Shown: piece by piece, positions 1-13,284 of the stretch
How positions within the stretch are numbered: the first letter of the stretch is position 1
Layout of the letters: every line of letters begins with the position of its first letter
Source of the DNA: Hybos culiciformis
Lineage: Eukaryota; Arthropoda; Insecta; Diptera; Hybotidae
Length of the DNA stretch: 64,000 nucleotides
Reading direction: 5' to 3'
Assembly (NCBI GenBank): GCA_964007475.1
Contig: OZ023273.1
Coordinates: 17,807,922 to 17,871,921, forward strand
The notes under the pieces: generated by a model
What the model saw: only the letters and a program-made list of their open reading frames with translations
What the model was told of the DNA's origin: nothing
The model's database searches: none
Translations under genes and position numbers: made by a program

Positions 1-1996
1 TATTTAGGTTACTTCAATCGACATCTTTACTTATAAATTCTTATCGAAATTCTGTTCCAATCCTTTGACAAAATCGGGACTAAAACTTTTTTATATGAAA
101 ATAATTTAGACCCCGGCTTTGTTGAGAGTTTCTTACTGACAAATCCCGAGCACGGCAGGTGATAGTGAATGAGATTGGGCGTATTGATCATAGAATCGGG
201 TTTAATAGTTATAAGAATTTTAGTTAAAGACAGAAAGACAGAAAATCGACAAATGAAGATTGTTTTTAATTTTTCATCCAAAATGGCCTAAAAATTTAAG
301 TATTTTTGATTTCCTTAAAAATCTGTATGAATTATTTAGCAGTGAATTTTGAAGATGTCTACATAATGTAGTTTTATTAGATGATGGTTCGGTACATATA
401 TTTAGTTTGCATACATTATATTGTCTTGAAAAGATTAGAAGCTTTCTATTTGATAAAAGCAAACAAACTAATAAAGTTGTTTTATTAAGTCTCAAAATAA
501 AAATTAATCTAAAAAAAAAATATAAATTTTCCCATAATTATAATTTTGCTTAGTTTCAATATTATTCTGTACTGTGAAAGATGTATAAAAAATTATCATT
601 ATATGGTTATAAAATTATGACCAAAACTATTTTCTAGGCTCTATAATAGAGAGTATACGAGAAAATTTAGCACTACGTTATCTCCGAGTAAACATCTTAA
701 AAATATAATTCTTGAAGAGAATTAGCAGTAAATGATAAAAAGACGATTAATTTTCAAATTAAAGTTAAAAAAGTTCATCGAACTTCATAATAATTTTTAT
801 TGTAGATAGAAATTTAATAATGGATTGTAATTTATTTTGTTCATTAACAATTACGCAATTTATTAATTTTTCGATCAAAAATTGTCTTAATTAATATTTT
901 AAATTGTTTACCTTTTTTTTCGAAAAAAGGGTCATAATAATACTATACACCCATAGTATGTATGTTGGTCGTGTTCAGTTAGTATGTAAATGTATATACG
1001 TATACATGTATATGAAAATATATACCTATTTCAATTTAAAATGACATAGTTTTTTATAAAATATATATATCATGGTACGATTTATAATTATTATTTTTAA
1101 CGCCCGAAGTCAACTTCAAAAATGCAATAATGTATGAAATTAAAACCGCTGCCAATCATTTTGTACGTCCTCTGCCTCTCTATATATTCAATATTTTGAA
1201 TAATGCGTTCAAGTGCCTGAAGGTATGCAATTCAAATAGAGATTGAAAGAATGTTTATTATAATCGTAAGAAATTTTGTTGAAAAATTTTATTCTTATAC
1301 TTTTATACACATTCAAACATTTTTTGTTAAGTTTGTAAGCCGAAACACTTTTCAATTCATTCACATTGAAAATACAAAAAAATATTACACACCAAAATGA
1401 AAAGATATCAAAGTTTCGAACTTTACTTAATTTAATCCCAATAACGCTAAAGCTGCGGAAAATTTCTTTCTAACCTTCGAAAAAAGAGATCCTAAAAGAA
1501 GTTATTTTCATAAAAGAAATTGATTTTCAGTAAATTTAGTGTAAATTTAATTAAGTGCTTTTTTCTTTCAATAAACTCAAATATATAACTTCTTTATTGA
1601 ACCAATATAACGAAATTGTTTAAAACTATACTAATAATGTCTTTATCATATAATTATATGTATTCAAATGTTAGAAGGCAGGAATATTATTTCCACACGA
1701 ATACCTTCTAATAGTTTCTATGCTCTATATAAATTTTGAGTATGTGATTTTATGATTGTTTGTATCCAATAAAAACTTTAACGTAGTGTCTTAAATTTTA
1801 ATTTTTAGAAAACTGGTATTGTAAATGTATAAATTTTGTGTGTTCATAAGGAGACAATGTATTTATATCATATAGTAAAAGGATATTTTATAGTATATTT
1901 TGTATACATGTTCAAAATATTTGAGTTATATAAACTGTTAAAAGCGTTATCAATTTGAAAAGTTTTCAAAAGTTATTGTTAACTTTAAAATTTTTA

Positions 1997-2020
1997 GATG
2001 ATGATGATGATGATGATGAT
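1997..2020. repeat. (GAT)8 microsatellite
   Basis: Eight perfect GAT units in tandem. No open frame of note runs through them. Confidence 0.9.
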
Positions 2021-2179
2021 TATGTTGTAATTTTAAATCAGAACTAATAAAAACTTTTCATTAAATTGCCTTCCTTTTGTGATCAATTTTTGTAGTAATT
2101 TTTGTTTAAAAATATTATTAACACTTAGTTTAAGCTAAAGTGTAATTAATTTAAAGAAAATTTATTTAATTATATTTTT

Positions 2180-2410
2180 ATGGATGTATGTAGTAGAATT
2201 TCGGAGGAAAAGTTGAAGTTTTTAATAAATTGTCAGATTATTAAGTTTAAATACACTGTAATTTGGATTAAACTACCCAAAAGAGTTAAAGACCCAAAAG
2301 AGTTAAACAATATATTTCTTAAAATAAAAAAAATAGCATTTACAAAGCATTACTGGAAGCAATTTTTGGTATTTTATACCAAAGAAAAATTTAAAGAATA
2401 CTTAAATTAA
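2180..2410 (+). CDS. Unidentified small open frame (76 codons)
   Basis: An ATG-to-TAA frame of 76 codons with mixed residue composition (Trp, Cys, His and Pro all present), unlike the Phe/Ile/Lys-only frames usual in this A/T-rich DNA. It includes a short internal duplication (lysine, arginine/glutamate and leucine/valine around a KDPKEL stretch). I recognise no family, signal peptide or membrane segment. It may be a decayed mobile-element frame or chance; a second open frame lies 180 bases downstream on the same strand. No TATA box or splice context was found. Confidence 0.12.
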   Translation: MDVCSRISEEKLKFLINCQIIKFKYTVIWIKLPKRVKDPKELNNIFLKIKKIAFTKHYWKQFLVFYTKEKFKEYLN

Positions 2411-5400
2411 AATTTAAATTTAAAGTTTTATAACATCACGTATGCTAAATTTCATTTAGAAAAAATTTACAAAATTAGTATTATGATGTTTTTGGAATTA
2501 AGTTTCAAAAGTTGAAAGTCTTATTACTAAATAAACACAGATTCATAAAAAAAACTATCATAATTAAAGAAGCATTTCTGTTATTGTAATTGAATAAATA
2601 AGAAATTATTATTATTTTCCATCGAAAATATCGGACTTTAAAGTTCTATATTTTTCCAACTTTCTCTCTGCTGATTATCAACAAGTTGCAAGCCTTGCTG
2701 GTAAGATGGATTTTCGGATTGGATCAACATCCAAAAAATCTGCTGGAATATTCAAACAGTTGAAAAAATTTATTTTATTTTTCGAAGCGAAGTCTTTAGG
2801 GGAGCATTTTCAAAGTCAACCTCATCAGAAACTATTTTCAAAAATTTTATAATTATTTCTTTAGAGACTATTGCACAGCGCCAAAATATTCTTTTTTTTT
2901 AAATCTGTTGCTTTATATTTTCTTGTTTTCTTAAGAAAAGACCACAAAGTCTAATTCTGAATAGTCATATCTATAGACTTTATGACCCTTTTAAAAGGCC
3001 CTGATGTCATTGACATTATGGCGTTGGACTTTATATCACCACACCGTATTAGGTATTAATATTAATACACTTTTTTTTGAATTATTTTACGATTTATAAT
3101 AGTAAAAGTAATATTGTATTAAAAAAAAACTTTTATTACCATACAATTTTTAATTTGATTGTGTACAAAAAATTTTGTACCTTCTTATTCATTTGGTTTT
3201 AATATTGGAATATAAAAATTTGTACACAAACAAAATAATCTTGGCTCACATTTCCTCTAAATTATTTTTCTCTTTGTTGCATATTGTATTTAAATTCATT
3301 AACTCTTCAATTGGAAATAATTTGATAATATAATAAATGAAAATCTATGTATTATAGTTGTTTGTTCTGAATTTCTTAAATTTCCTCAGTAAGATCAGTA
3401 TCGATTTAGGTGTGGCTTCAATGTGCGAATATTTAATACAATTGTTTGGATTAAAAAAAAAGGTGAAATGAATTTGGAAAAAAAGGAACACCCTGCAAAA
3501 AAAATAAAAAAATATTTTATTTCATATCGCCTTTAACATATTTCTGTTTTTGAATTATCAAAAATTATCCAGTTCATAATTAAAAATAAGAAAAAAAAAA
3601 AATTTAATTGTTGTTTTCATCTGATAAAATACTAAACTCGATAAAAATATATCCAGAATAAAAATATTTCTTATTCATTTAATTCTCAAAAAAAAAAAAA
3701 AAAACTTAAACTAATTTATTTTTATCTGTAAGAATTTTAATTAAAACTTCTTGTACAGTTTACGATTATTCAATTACTCAATGCCAAAAGTTTACATTTT
3801 TCTTCTTCATATTAAAGTTTAAAATTTTCTTCTTATTCATTAATTTCGAATTTATTCTATAAAAATCAAAACAAAAAAATAATAATTTCAATGTGAAGTT
3901 TATCTCATTTATTTATTTAAAAAAAAAATAAAAATCTGCGTGAAAAACAAATCAAACTTTTAATAACATACTTATGTAGGCACAATAAATAAAAATTAAC
4001 GTAATTCATTTACATAAAATAAGTAGATTTACATACTCATTTCTTATACTCTTATACATATACAGCTTTAATGTTTTTAAATAAAAAATAACAAATTTAA
4101 TAATTTAATTTCGGTTATCAATAACATTATTACAATTTTAATTATGGAAAGGTCAAGTTTAACAAAAATAAAATAAATAAATCCAGTAAATTAAATTATG
4201 AAAAACTGGTTCTAAAAAATAATTTCATAATAAAATTAAATAAAAATAAATATCAAAGTAGAGCAATGTAAGCTTATTTGTATTTCAAAATTAAAAAATA
4301 AAACATCTCTTTTCTGGGAAGGAAATTTATGAAATTATTGATTGGATTGGAAATTGATTGCCAAGTTTTATTTTTCAAGGATCTTAATTTTTTTATGCAA
4401 ACTTTTTTTCTGCGTAGAAAAAATTTTAAACTCAATTTCGAAAAAGCCCATTTCAAAAACAAAGTCGATGATTGAGGACGTGCTGTTGAGACTCTATAAA
4501 GTTGAAAATAATGTATTTTCATAAGCTATCTTATAAGCAATTCGATGACATTTACCAAAACGAAAAATGAAAATAAAAATAAACACAGAATGAACTAAAA
4601 ATAACACATGTGAAATCACAACACAAACGCAACATAACGTTAAAAGCAGATTTTGATTATTTCAATTTTAAAGAAACACTTATTTTCTAAAGTTTATAAA
4701 AGTATAATTCCGTTCAGTAGAATTAATTAAATTTACGAATTGAGAAATGTTTTATTTTGGGGAAAACAATTTAAATTATCAAATTAAAAATTAAATAAAC
4801 AAAATACAAAAAACTAAAGACACAAACTTTTTCGAAAAAGAATTATAAATAAGCTAACAAATACCACCTTTCATATTATAAAATATAAAGCAATAAAAAT
4901 ATTATTGAGCCGTATTCAACAACAATCATTTTAGTTAAATTCATTTAATTAATTAAAGAATATCATTCGTTCTTACTGTTGAAATATGAAACTAAATTAA
5001 AAAGAGCAGAGTAATATACAAAATCCAAATAAAAAATTACAATTTCTATCATAACAGTTAAATGTTGTTGCTCTTAAAATAATAAACAAAGTACTTGGGA
5101 AACTAAAAGAAATTATTAATGAATAAAAATTTAACTTATATGAAGTAAGTAATAATAAATAATTAAAGTTATAAAACTTGCAGACAACATTCCATTTTAA
5201 CAAATAATAATTTTTAATTCACGCGTTAAAAAGAAAAAAAATAAATAAAATGTAGGTAATAACATTACGGGTAGTTTAAAATTCTTAATTACCAACAGCC
5301 AAAATAAAGTAATAAAAACAATCAACAATATTCGTTTATTTGATATTATTATTATTTTTTATTAATATTTTAATAATTTTTTTAATGAATTTGTTTTTAA

Positions 5401-6246
5401 AATTGAGGAACTACTTTTAAGATGATAGCCTTGCGTTTATTAAAATTATTAGCCTGATTATTTCAAAATTTTTATTTGAATGGATCAGTAAAAAAAAAAT
5501 TAATTTGGTGGCACGATTTTAATTTATCTTTAAAAAAAAAAAAAGAATTAAATAAAATTTTAATTTAATTTATTATTATTTTTTTTTAATCTGAAATTGA
5601 ATAACAGCAATAACAATATGACTTTCTCGACTATGAACAAGAATTATTAAAATCAATTTGAAATCATTAAAACTAGTTTTATTATTTATATACATTTTGG
5701 TATAAAATATGCATTGGCTTCAAATTGCATTGGCAAAATTACATAATTTCATGCGATAAAGAAATTTCAATAATTTCCAAGGAAATCTCCAAAAAATATC
5801 CTTATATTTACATTGACAAATATTGAAAATTAGAAACAATAGATAATGTACATATGTATAATTACACCATTTTGTAATATAGCTATATCTGATGTATCTG
5901 CTGGAAATGAGATCAATTTCTTCTCAGACTATAATTTTAATGTAATCCTGTCTATTTTTTTTTTTTTTGTATAATTTTGAATTTTCACTTGTTAATGAAA
6001 TGCATACACAGAAAAAAATTTGCTCGTACTCATCACGTCAAAAAAGTTCGTTAATGACATTCTCGTTAAGATAACGAAAATAATGAATAATTACGTTTTT
6101 GTAACGTAAATTTCGTTTATTTTCTTATTACGAACATTTTTTTCATTTTTAGTACTCGTTAAAAAAGTTCGTTATCGTTAAAGACGGGAAACAAAAATTT
6201 CAATCCATACAGAACTTATATTTTCCATTTTACACATTGCCGTAAA

Positions 6247-6318
6247 TGTAGTTCATAGCTCAGTGGCAGAGTTGATGGATTGCAAATTTTAGGACAGTGG
6301 TTCGAAGCCACAAGCGGG
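6247..6318 (+). repeat. tRNA-like (SINE-head-like) segment inside the TIR element
   Basis: Contains a good Pol III A box (TAGCTCAGTGG, 6256-6266) and B box (GGTTCGAAGCC, 6299-6309) with tRNA-like spacing. A D arm (GCTC...GAG) and a T stem (GTGG/CCAC round TTCGAAG) can be drawn. The anticodon stem pairs poorly and no acceptor stem forms, so it is not a functional tRNA gene and no isotype can be assigned. An A-rich tail follows on the same strand, as in a tRNA-derived SINE. Confidence 0.7.
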
Positions 6319-6320
6319 GG

Positions 6321-6557
6321 CATAAAAAAAATTATTAAAAAAAAATTTTAAAAATAAATAAAAAAATAGAAACATAAATAAAAAAAATTAATAAATAAAA
6401 AAAATAGATAAAATAAAAAAAAATAAATAAATAAAAAAAATAAAAAAAAAATAAAAAAAAAATAAAAAAAAAATAAAAAAAAAATAAAAAAAATAAAAAA
6501 AATAAAAATAAAAAAAAATAGAAAAGAAATAAATAAAAAATTAAATAAATAAAAAAA
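6321..6557 (+). repeat. A-rich simple repeat, (A)nT
   Basis: About 237 bases made almost only of A runs broken by single T or G, locally near (AAAAAAAAT)n. It directly follows the tRNA-like segment and reads as its expanded A-rich tail. Confidence 0.85.
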
Positions 6558-8967
6558 GTCCAGTAAATTTTTTCTTTCGTATTTGCGGTGTTTTTGCTGA
6601 AGAATTTGAAAGGTTTTTGGTTTTGGGACATAACGAACTTTTTTAACGAACTACGAGCTTTTTTCAACGAAATGTTCGTTGTGGCCAAAATAACGAATTT
6701 TTCGTTGATCTTAACGAATTATTTAGTTATTAGTACGAGCAAATTTTTTTCTGTGTACCCTTTGGTATTTTAAAATAATAAGAAATATGTGTAAGATATA
6801 CTGTTCTGAACGTAGCTTCTTTGTAATATGTTAACTTCATTTATTCTTATTAACTACAGTAATAAAATAATGTTAATCTATCTATGTTATAATCCTCAGT
6901 TAGCTTTACACAAGTTGCAAGTTCTTGGTCACGTTATTAACATGGTAATCGTTGGATTTTAAGTTTCTGATTTTGAATTTAAAAAACACTGAACTCTGAA
7001 ATCATTTTCACAGAATTCAATTTCAGATAAATTTCATTAAAATAAATTTTAAATAATTTGCGACATTAAAATCTAGATAAAATAATAAATAGTTAATTGT
7101 AATTGTACATATTTATTCTTATTTTTAACCTACCTCAAAAATATATTTTGTAAATTTTGTGCTGCATGTATTTTGTAGGCAAAACTGTAACAATTCGATG
7201 TAACACCCACAATTTGATATTGGTCGAGGGTATATAATATTTAGATATTTATGGAACATTTTGATCAAGATTTCTCATTATTTATGCATAAAAATAAATA
7301 AATTAATTAAATAAATTTCATTCAATATTATTTGGATATCATTTATTGATATTCATCCGTGCCAAAATTCTTTTTTCTTTTTTTTTTTTTGGTGTAGTAA
7401 AGGTCATCTGGTTTTTGGAACATTTAACAAAACTGGAATTGTACTAAATTAAAATATAATAATGAAAAAAAAAAAATCCTCTAGGCATTTTGTTACAGTT
7501 ACAAGTTTTTTGTTTTGTTATTTATTATTTTCAAAAATAATCCATGTACTTTACATGTATAGCTTTCTATAAGGTTAGGTGAATAGTTTTTTTTTTCAAA
7601 ATCAAAAACACATACATAGTTTAGTAGCAAAAATTAAAACATAAACATAATTTAAATTTTAAATTTGCCTAAATTTTTCCCATGCAGAATTTGTGTTTCA
7701 ATTTGTTAAAACAGTCAAAATAACAAAGTTTTGTTCAATGATTGAAGTCAAAGGCTCTGCTACATAAATGTCGTGAAATCGACATTTGGACATTTGGGTG
7801 AAGTATAAATACATATATTCATATATTTGATGTTTCAAAAAGGAAAGATATTTGACATTAAAAATACGGTTCTGAAATCGTGAAGAATTTTGTTAATCCT
7901 AACAAATTATTATTATATAATAATATTGCTAAAATTGATTGCTTTTTTTTTTTTTTGAAATAAAATTTGTTATAAAATAAAAAAATTTATTTTTTATTTT
8001 GACAGCTTAATTATGTACCAAGGAAACTAATTTGAATTAAAGCTTTAATTTTTTACGTTAATTTAACAATTATTTAGATTTTTATCGTTATGCTAAGAAG
8101 GAAAAGTATGCATAGAAAAAAATTAACTACTACGGTATTTTTTATGATTTATTAAAGAATTGCAATATTTATTATTATTACCATAGTCATATGTGCAAAA
8201 GAATGAATTTTCAGGAATTTTGTTCAAGCTATACATCTCTAAAATTTTAAGGAATAAAAATGTTTCTTTCATCTCCATCCACAAAGGAACTGCTGTTGTT
8301 TTTAATAATTAAAAATACTCACATTTAATATGTTTTTATTTAAATATTTATTTTATTTTTTGATAAATAAATTATATTTCTATATATTCAATTTGGTCTA
8401 CAAAACAGTAATTATATTAAATAATTTGGTGAAGGCATTATTTTTATCGAACAGACAAATTAAAAAAAAATAAAATTTTTTTTGTTACCGACAAGATGCA
8501 TTAAAACAAAAATGACCCACCTATAATTTTAGTCTCGAGAAAAAAAAATATACATATATAAATTTGTTTTTAAAAGAAATATAAATTTTGTTTGAACATT
8601 ATAATGATCACATTGTGAGACAATAACAATCATTACCTATTAACCTAAAACTAGCCAATTTTTTTTATCATGTCTAGTTACATTAATATAATGAATGTAA
8701 AATTTTAAAAGAATCTTTTTTCAAATAAATTAATCTTGGCCATTATATCAATATTTTGCAAGAGAGTATACATAGTTACATACATAGTATAATTAACTAG
8801 TTTTAATACACAATATTATCGTAAAAGTTATTGGTTTTGCTATAGTTAGAAAATTCTTAGCTGCAGCTTTAGCATAATTATGTTTATTAAAAAGTATATG
8901 AATGATGAATCATATTTATGTTTTACGATGACACTAAAATTCTAAAGTAAGAGTTTAAAAGGATAAA

Positions 8968-9025
8968 AAATATATATATATATAAATAACGATATATATA
9001 TAAATATATATATAAATAACGATAT
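8968..9025. repeat. AT microsatellite with duplicated TAAATAACGATAT module
   Basis: Runs of TA alternate with two copies of a TAAATAACGATAT module, giving a compound low-complexity repeat. Confidence 0.7.
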
Positions 9026-11342
9026 TTTATGTTGGCAAAGTAAGTTATAGTAAGTTATAGTGCAGCAATATGGTATTGAAATTCCTTATTGAAATATCTG
9101 TTTATGAAATTCATAAGTGTTAATTTCTAATTCCTGATAAAGTTTTGTTATCAATACTAAATTATAAATTTAACACTTAAACTTTTTTCATATTATTAAT
9201 ATCGAAAATAATAATTTATAAAGAAAATAACTCTATTTATCAAGATACTTTTTTAACATAACTATGATTCATTAAATAGGTATACTAATATGATTAGGAA
9301 GTTTTACAGCTACTTTTTCTACCCAATTCATATACGTATATATATGTATTTAAATATGTTTTTGGCAATAAAAATATTAAATAATGTTATGTTTATTTAT
9401 AAATAACATTTTAAAGAAAATTATCATTTGCATCAAATGCTTTTTGTCAATATAACAAAATGCAAAATACTTAGTTGAACGTTTATTATTTTAATAATTT
9501 TTAAAAAATATGCACATAATTAAAATTTTTTGTATTTATATATATTCAATTAACGAAATAATAATTTTTCTTGTTTAACCTTCAGATACGTGATTAAGAT
9601 AACTTTAACATTTTTATAATTTAAAAATATCAGGTGAATAAAATTAAGGACATGAAGATTTGAATTATTTTAAAATAAAGTGAATGAACGCATTTAGAAT
9701 AATGAATTAATATAATTATTTCATTGTCAGTAATTGTATAATGTTCAATGTATTTTCTTTGCGTAATTTTAAGAAGCAAATCGAAGATGGATATAACGTT
9801 AATTTTATTATTGGATACATATAAAAAAAAATAGCTTAATATATTGTTCTACAAAAAAAAGAACTTATCTCAAAATAAAAAAAAAAGTATCTGCAAAAAG
9901 TATCAAATTTGCAATTATAGCAATTATTGTATTAAACATATCCTAATCCAAAACATAGTGCTCATGCATTTCATATAAAAATGAGGATAATATATGTGAT
10001 TCTTGTGTATAAAAAATGTAAACCAAAACTTTTAAAAATTTTTATCTTTATACTTTACACTATTTTTTTTCTAGAAGTTATTACGGGGGTGTTTCACAAC
10101 GTGAGACTTACGCCGCACCGCACAGACAATTGGATTTGCATGGAAAAATTCGAAAATCAGCTGTTTTAGAGTTTAAACCTAACCGTCAAAGATAAACAAT
10201 TTTAATACAAGATGATGTCTTAACTTAAAAAAAGCATAAAACTCTTATTTAATGCTTAGAATTAATTTTTGAAATCTTTGAAAAACCTAATTATGGTTTA
10301 TTTTGAAAAATCAATTGGAAAATCGTTTATATCTTTTCAAGACCGAATTTTATGTACATATGTATATTTTTAAAGTTTAGAAATCATATTTTTGATACCC
10401 GTAGGTCTAGAAAATGTTTGTCAAAAATCATTTTATATATTTTAAATTATTATTAAAAAACTTTTCTCTTCATTTTCATATTTATTTTAGTGGATTAAAT
10501 GTTTCAGAAAATATTAAATAACAATGATTGCGTATAATAACTATTTTCATTTTAAATTTTATAAATTCTAAATTGAATTTTTTAAATCTTTTCATTGTTA
10601 ATTTTTTTATCTAAGAAAACAATTCATGAACGTTTTCATCCAAATTGAAGCTGATAACTAAATATCAATAACCAAAGGAACAATGTGAGAGTAGAGAAAT
10701 ACGAAGAGTCGGAAGTGTAGTTTAGCTGAACTGCCAAGTCCTTAGTTGAGTATTGAATCTAGTTTTTAAATGTCACTATTTCTGCAAATCTGTAAATTTT
10801 CTTCGAGTTAAACATTTTTAATATGAGTTGCACTTTTCGGTTTTCTGTTCCCAAAAATGTTTAGACTAACTATTGTTGTGATTTTGCTAATTAGGAAGAT
10901 ATTGAAAAATGTTTATTTAAAAAAAATTGCTTTTTATTTTCTAATTACATATTTGTTGTTTCTTAAGATTATGATTGTTTTTTTCTATATTTTATTTACA
11001 AGGAAAAAATAAATAAATATACACAATAATTCTCATAAAATATTAAATAAAAAATTATACATATATGTAAAATAAATGAAATTTTTCATATAAATTTTAT
11101 ATTAAAAATTAAAAATGGCTATGTATATTCCATTTTTGTGACTTTAAGCGCGTTTTCATTTAATTACAAAAAAACCAAAACTTGAAGATAATATAACACA
11201 GTTGTCAAGTCTAAGTAAGTTAAAGAATAGTTAATTCATACAAAACACAATTTTTAAAATTAATACAATTCCTATAAAATATCTTGTCGTGGTCAAAATT
11301 ATAAAATTCTAAATCAATGGCAATATATAAATATAATGTTGT

Positions 11343-11348
11343 TTTATT
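11343..11348 (-). other. Likely polyadenylation signal of CPR-1
   Basis: AATAAA on the minus strand, about 45 bases past the CPR-1 stop codon. Confidence 0.5.
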
Positions 11349-11392
11349 TTTATTCTGAATATTTATAATTAAATTAAAAATGAATAATTTTC

Positions 11393-13143
11393 CTAACCGT
11401 GATAATAACCTGGTGCACCTAAACCATGGGCATAACCAAGTGGAGCAGCTACTTTAGCAATAGCTGGATAACCTAAGGGTGCATGTGCTACTGCTAATGG
11501 GGCATGGGCAATGGCTAAAGGTGCCTTGACAACGGCCTTAACTGCTAATGGTTCCTTGCGTACGACAGCATTGAATCCGTGAACTGGATCAGCGGTGTAA
11601 TCTACTGTTCTGCGGGTACCATCTGGATCTGTCAATGAATAACTACCTTGAACAACATCACCATTACGTGATTCGTGTTGTGATTTTGAATCACCAGTTA
11701 CACCATCTTGAATATCATAAGCAAATGAATATTGTGGATTTGGATCATATGGTTCTGGTACAGCTACTTTTGCAATTGCTGGTACTGCAACTTTTGCTAC
11801 TGCTGGATAACCTGCGTGATATGCTGCTGGGTATGCTCCAGGGTATGCTGCTGGATATGCTGCTGGATAAGCGGCCGGAATGACTCCAGCATGTGATATC
11901 GCAATTAATGCGAAGAAAGTAACGATCTGAAATAAAAACATTTATCTTATTTTTATGCAAAGAAAAAAAAACAAACAAAAAATTACATGATGTATTATAT
12001 AATATAATAATATTAAAAAATAAAAACATAAATTTTTTGACCTTCAAATTTCTGACAAGCAGTTCAGTTCACCATAAGATTATTGTGAGTTTTTGCTTAT
12101 ATTAACATGCTTTGACATATAATAATTGAAAGGTTTTCAGTATATTGAAAATTTAACTTGAATTGATCTATTTTGTAAATTTATGCAACTTTTTTTTATA
12201 TAATATAAGATAGAACTTCATTATTATGTACAATGTGCAGGTATTATTGACAATATTCGCTTACGATCCACCTTAAATCTATAAAATTACTTTTGAATTA
12301 ATATTGTTAAAATTTGATAAATAATCTCAGGTGAAGATACATATATATGAATCGCAGATAAATAAAAATACATATAAGCAAATTGATATTTTTGATAACG
12401 AATAATTTATTGAAATTTAATAACGAATATTTTATCGACCAAAATTTATTTTAATTATAGCGGCAATATGAACAGTTTTTTTCATAAATATTCCCAGATA
12501 ATATAAAATATAACATCACAATAATTAGTTACTTCGTAATTGATATTTCATAAACATTATTCATAATCAATATTACTATATGAACCTGATGTAAGAAATA
12601 ACATCCTCAACAACTAGTATGAAAATCCATTTTTCAGCATTAGAAAAGTTTAAGAACAAAATCTTTCGAATTATTAAAATCTGTAGATTTATAAACTTTA
12701 AATATTCATTTTTTAGAAAATTACTATGATTTTACTTTGTGGAGAAGAGTGTATTTATAAATATATGGTTTTATTTGTTACTTTGAATTATATCAGATCT
12801 AAATTTAATGTTAAATATTAATAATGCTTTCTGATTAATCAGATTTTAAGTTTTTTATTTCAACTTTTAGTTTTTATTTCTTGAGTTATCACGAATTTGT
12901 TTTTTATTCTTCGACACCCCCGATTAATAGGATATTATAAAATTTATTTCTACTAACTCTTCACTTTCATTCTATTTACTTATTTTACTTTGGAAAATTT
13001 ATATATTTATTTTAGTATTATTTCCGAACTTAAAATACTATATTATATAATATTGATCATATATAAATATTGAATTGTTTTAGTTTTCGGTTTTATCAAA
13101 ATAATAAATGTAATTAAAATTAGATCCACACCTTAAATGCCAT
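11393..13143 (-). CDS. RR-2 cuticular protein (CPR-1), two exons
   Basis: Structural cuticle protein; the extended Rebers-Riddiford (chitin_bind_4) domain binds chitin in hard cuticle after secretion. Coding exon 1 is 13143-13132 (MAFK, AAG|GT donor) and exon 2 is 11926-11393 after a TTTATTTCAG acceptor. The intron is 1205 bp, phase 0, and splits the signal peptide. The ATG at 11941 is intronic and should not be used as the start. The precursor is about 181 residues: signal peptide to about residue 17 (ending ISHA), an AAYP-type repeat tract at about 21-45, AKVAVP repeats, RR-2 domain at about 62-131 ([15 protein letters not shown] ... DYTADP ... [10 protein letters not shown]), then an Ala/Pro/His tail with AHAPLA repeats. 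A TATA box and initiator lie upstream. RR-2 assignment is secure; the orthologue within this large family cannot be named. Confidence 0.93.
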
Positions 13144-13246
13144 TTTATGTAATTTCGTTTATAATTTTGTTTGGAAAAATTTTTCTATTTTATTTTCCTT
13201 AAATATTAAAATTTATTAATAGTTTAATGAAAGAGGTATTTAATCC

Positions 13247-13284
13247 AACTGTGTTTTCATAAAATTCAACTTAAGCTTTTTATA
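13247..13284 (-). promoter_or_regulatory. CPR-1 core promoter
   Basis: TATAAAAAGC reads on the minus strand from 13284. ACAGTT, an arthropod initiator-like motif, begins 32 bases downstream at 13252. The implied 5' leader is about 107 nt before the ATG at 13143. Confidence 0.75.

Larger units (their letters stand above)
1..6004. other. Intergenic, no confident gene
   Basis: A/T-rich non-coding sequence with many homopolymer runs. It holds a GC-richer patch at about 110-200, an 8-unit GAT microsatellite at 1997-2020, and two unidentified plus-strand open frames at 2180-2410 and about 2594-2852 that are treated as findings. A short inverted pair built on TGTGTACAAA lies at about 3160-3230. Nothing else here supports a gene. 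Confidence 0.6.
6007..6755. mobile_element. TIR/foldback (MITE-like) element with tRNA-like core
   Basis: A 749-bp element bounded by perfect 24-bp inverted ends that start CACAGAAAAAAATTTGCTCG (6007-6030 and 6732-6755), flanked by TA on both sides (6005-6006, 6756-6757). TA duplication is typical of Tc1/mariner-like insertion. Both arms are crowded with TTCGTTA / TAACGAA words, many preceded by a run of A or T, so the arms can fold on each other although they are diverged. The centre holds a tRNA-like segment (6247-6318) and an A-rich tract (6321-6557). No transposase is encoded, so it would be non-autonomous. The minus-strand frame across the A-rich tract is almost all Phe/Leu/Tyr and is not a protein. 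Confidence 0.85.
6758..11392. other. Intergenic, no confident gene
   Basis: A/T-rich sequence. An AT microsatellite with a duplicated module lies at about 8968-9025. A short GC-richer island at about 10083-10170 stands out and is unclassified. The 62-codon frame across that island (9981-10169) is probably chance. Confidence 0.6.

Noticed and set aside
6335..6688. 117-codon minus frame rich in Phe/Tyr/Leu
   Set aside because: It is a translation of the A-rich tail inside the TIR element, not a membrane protein.
11635..11883. Plus-strand frame opposite CPR-1
   Set aside because: Antisense shadow of the cuticle protein exon.
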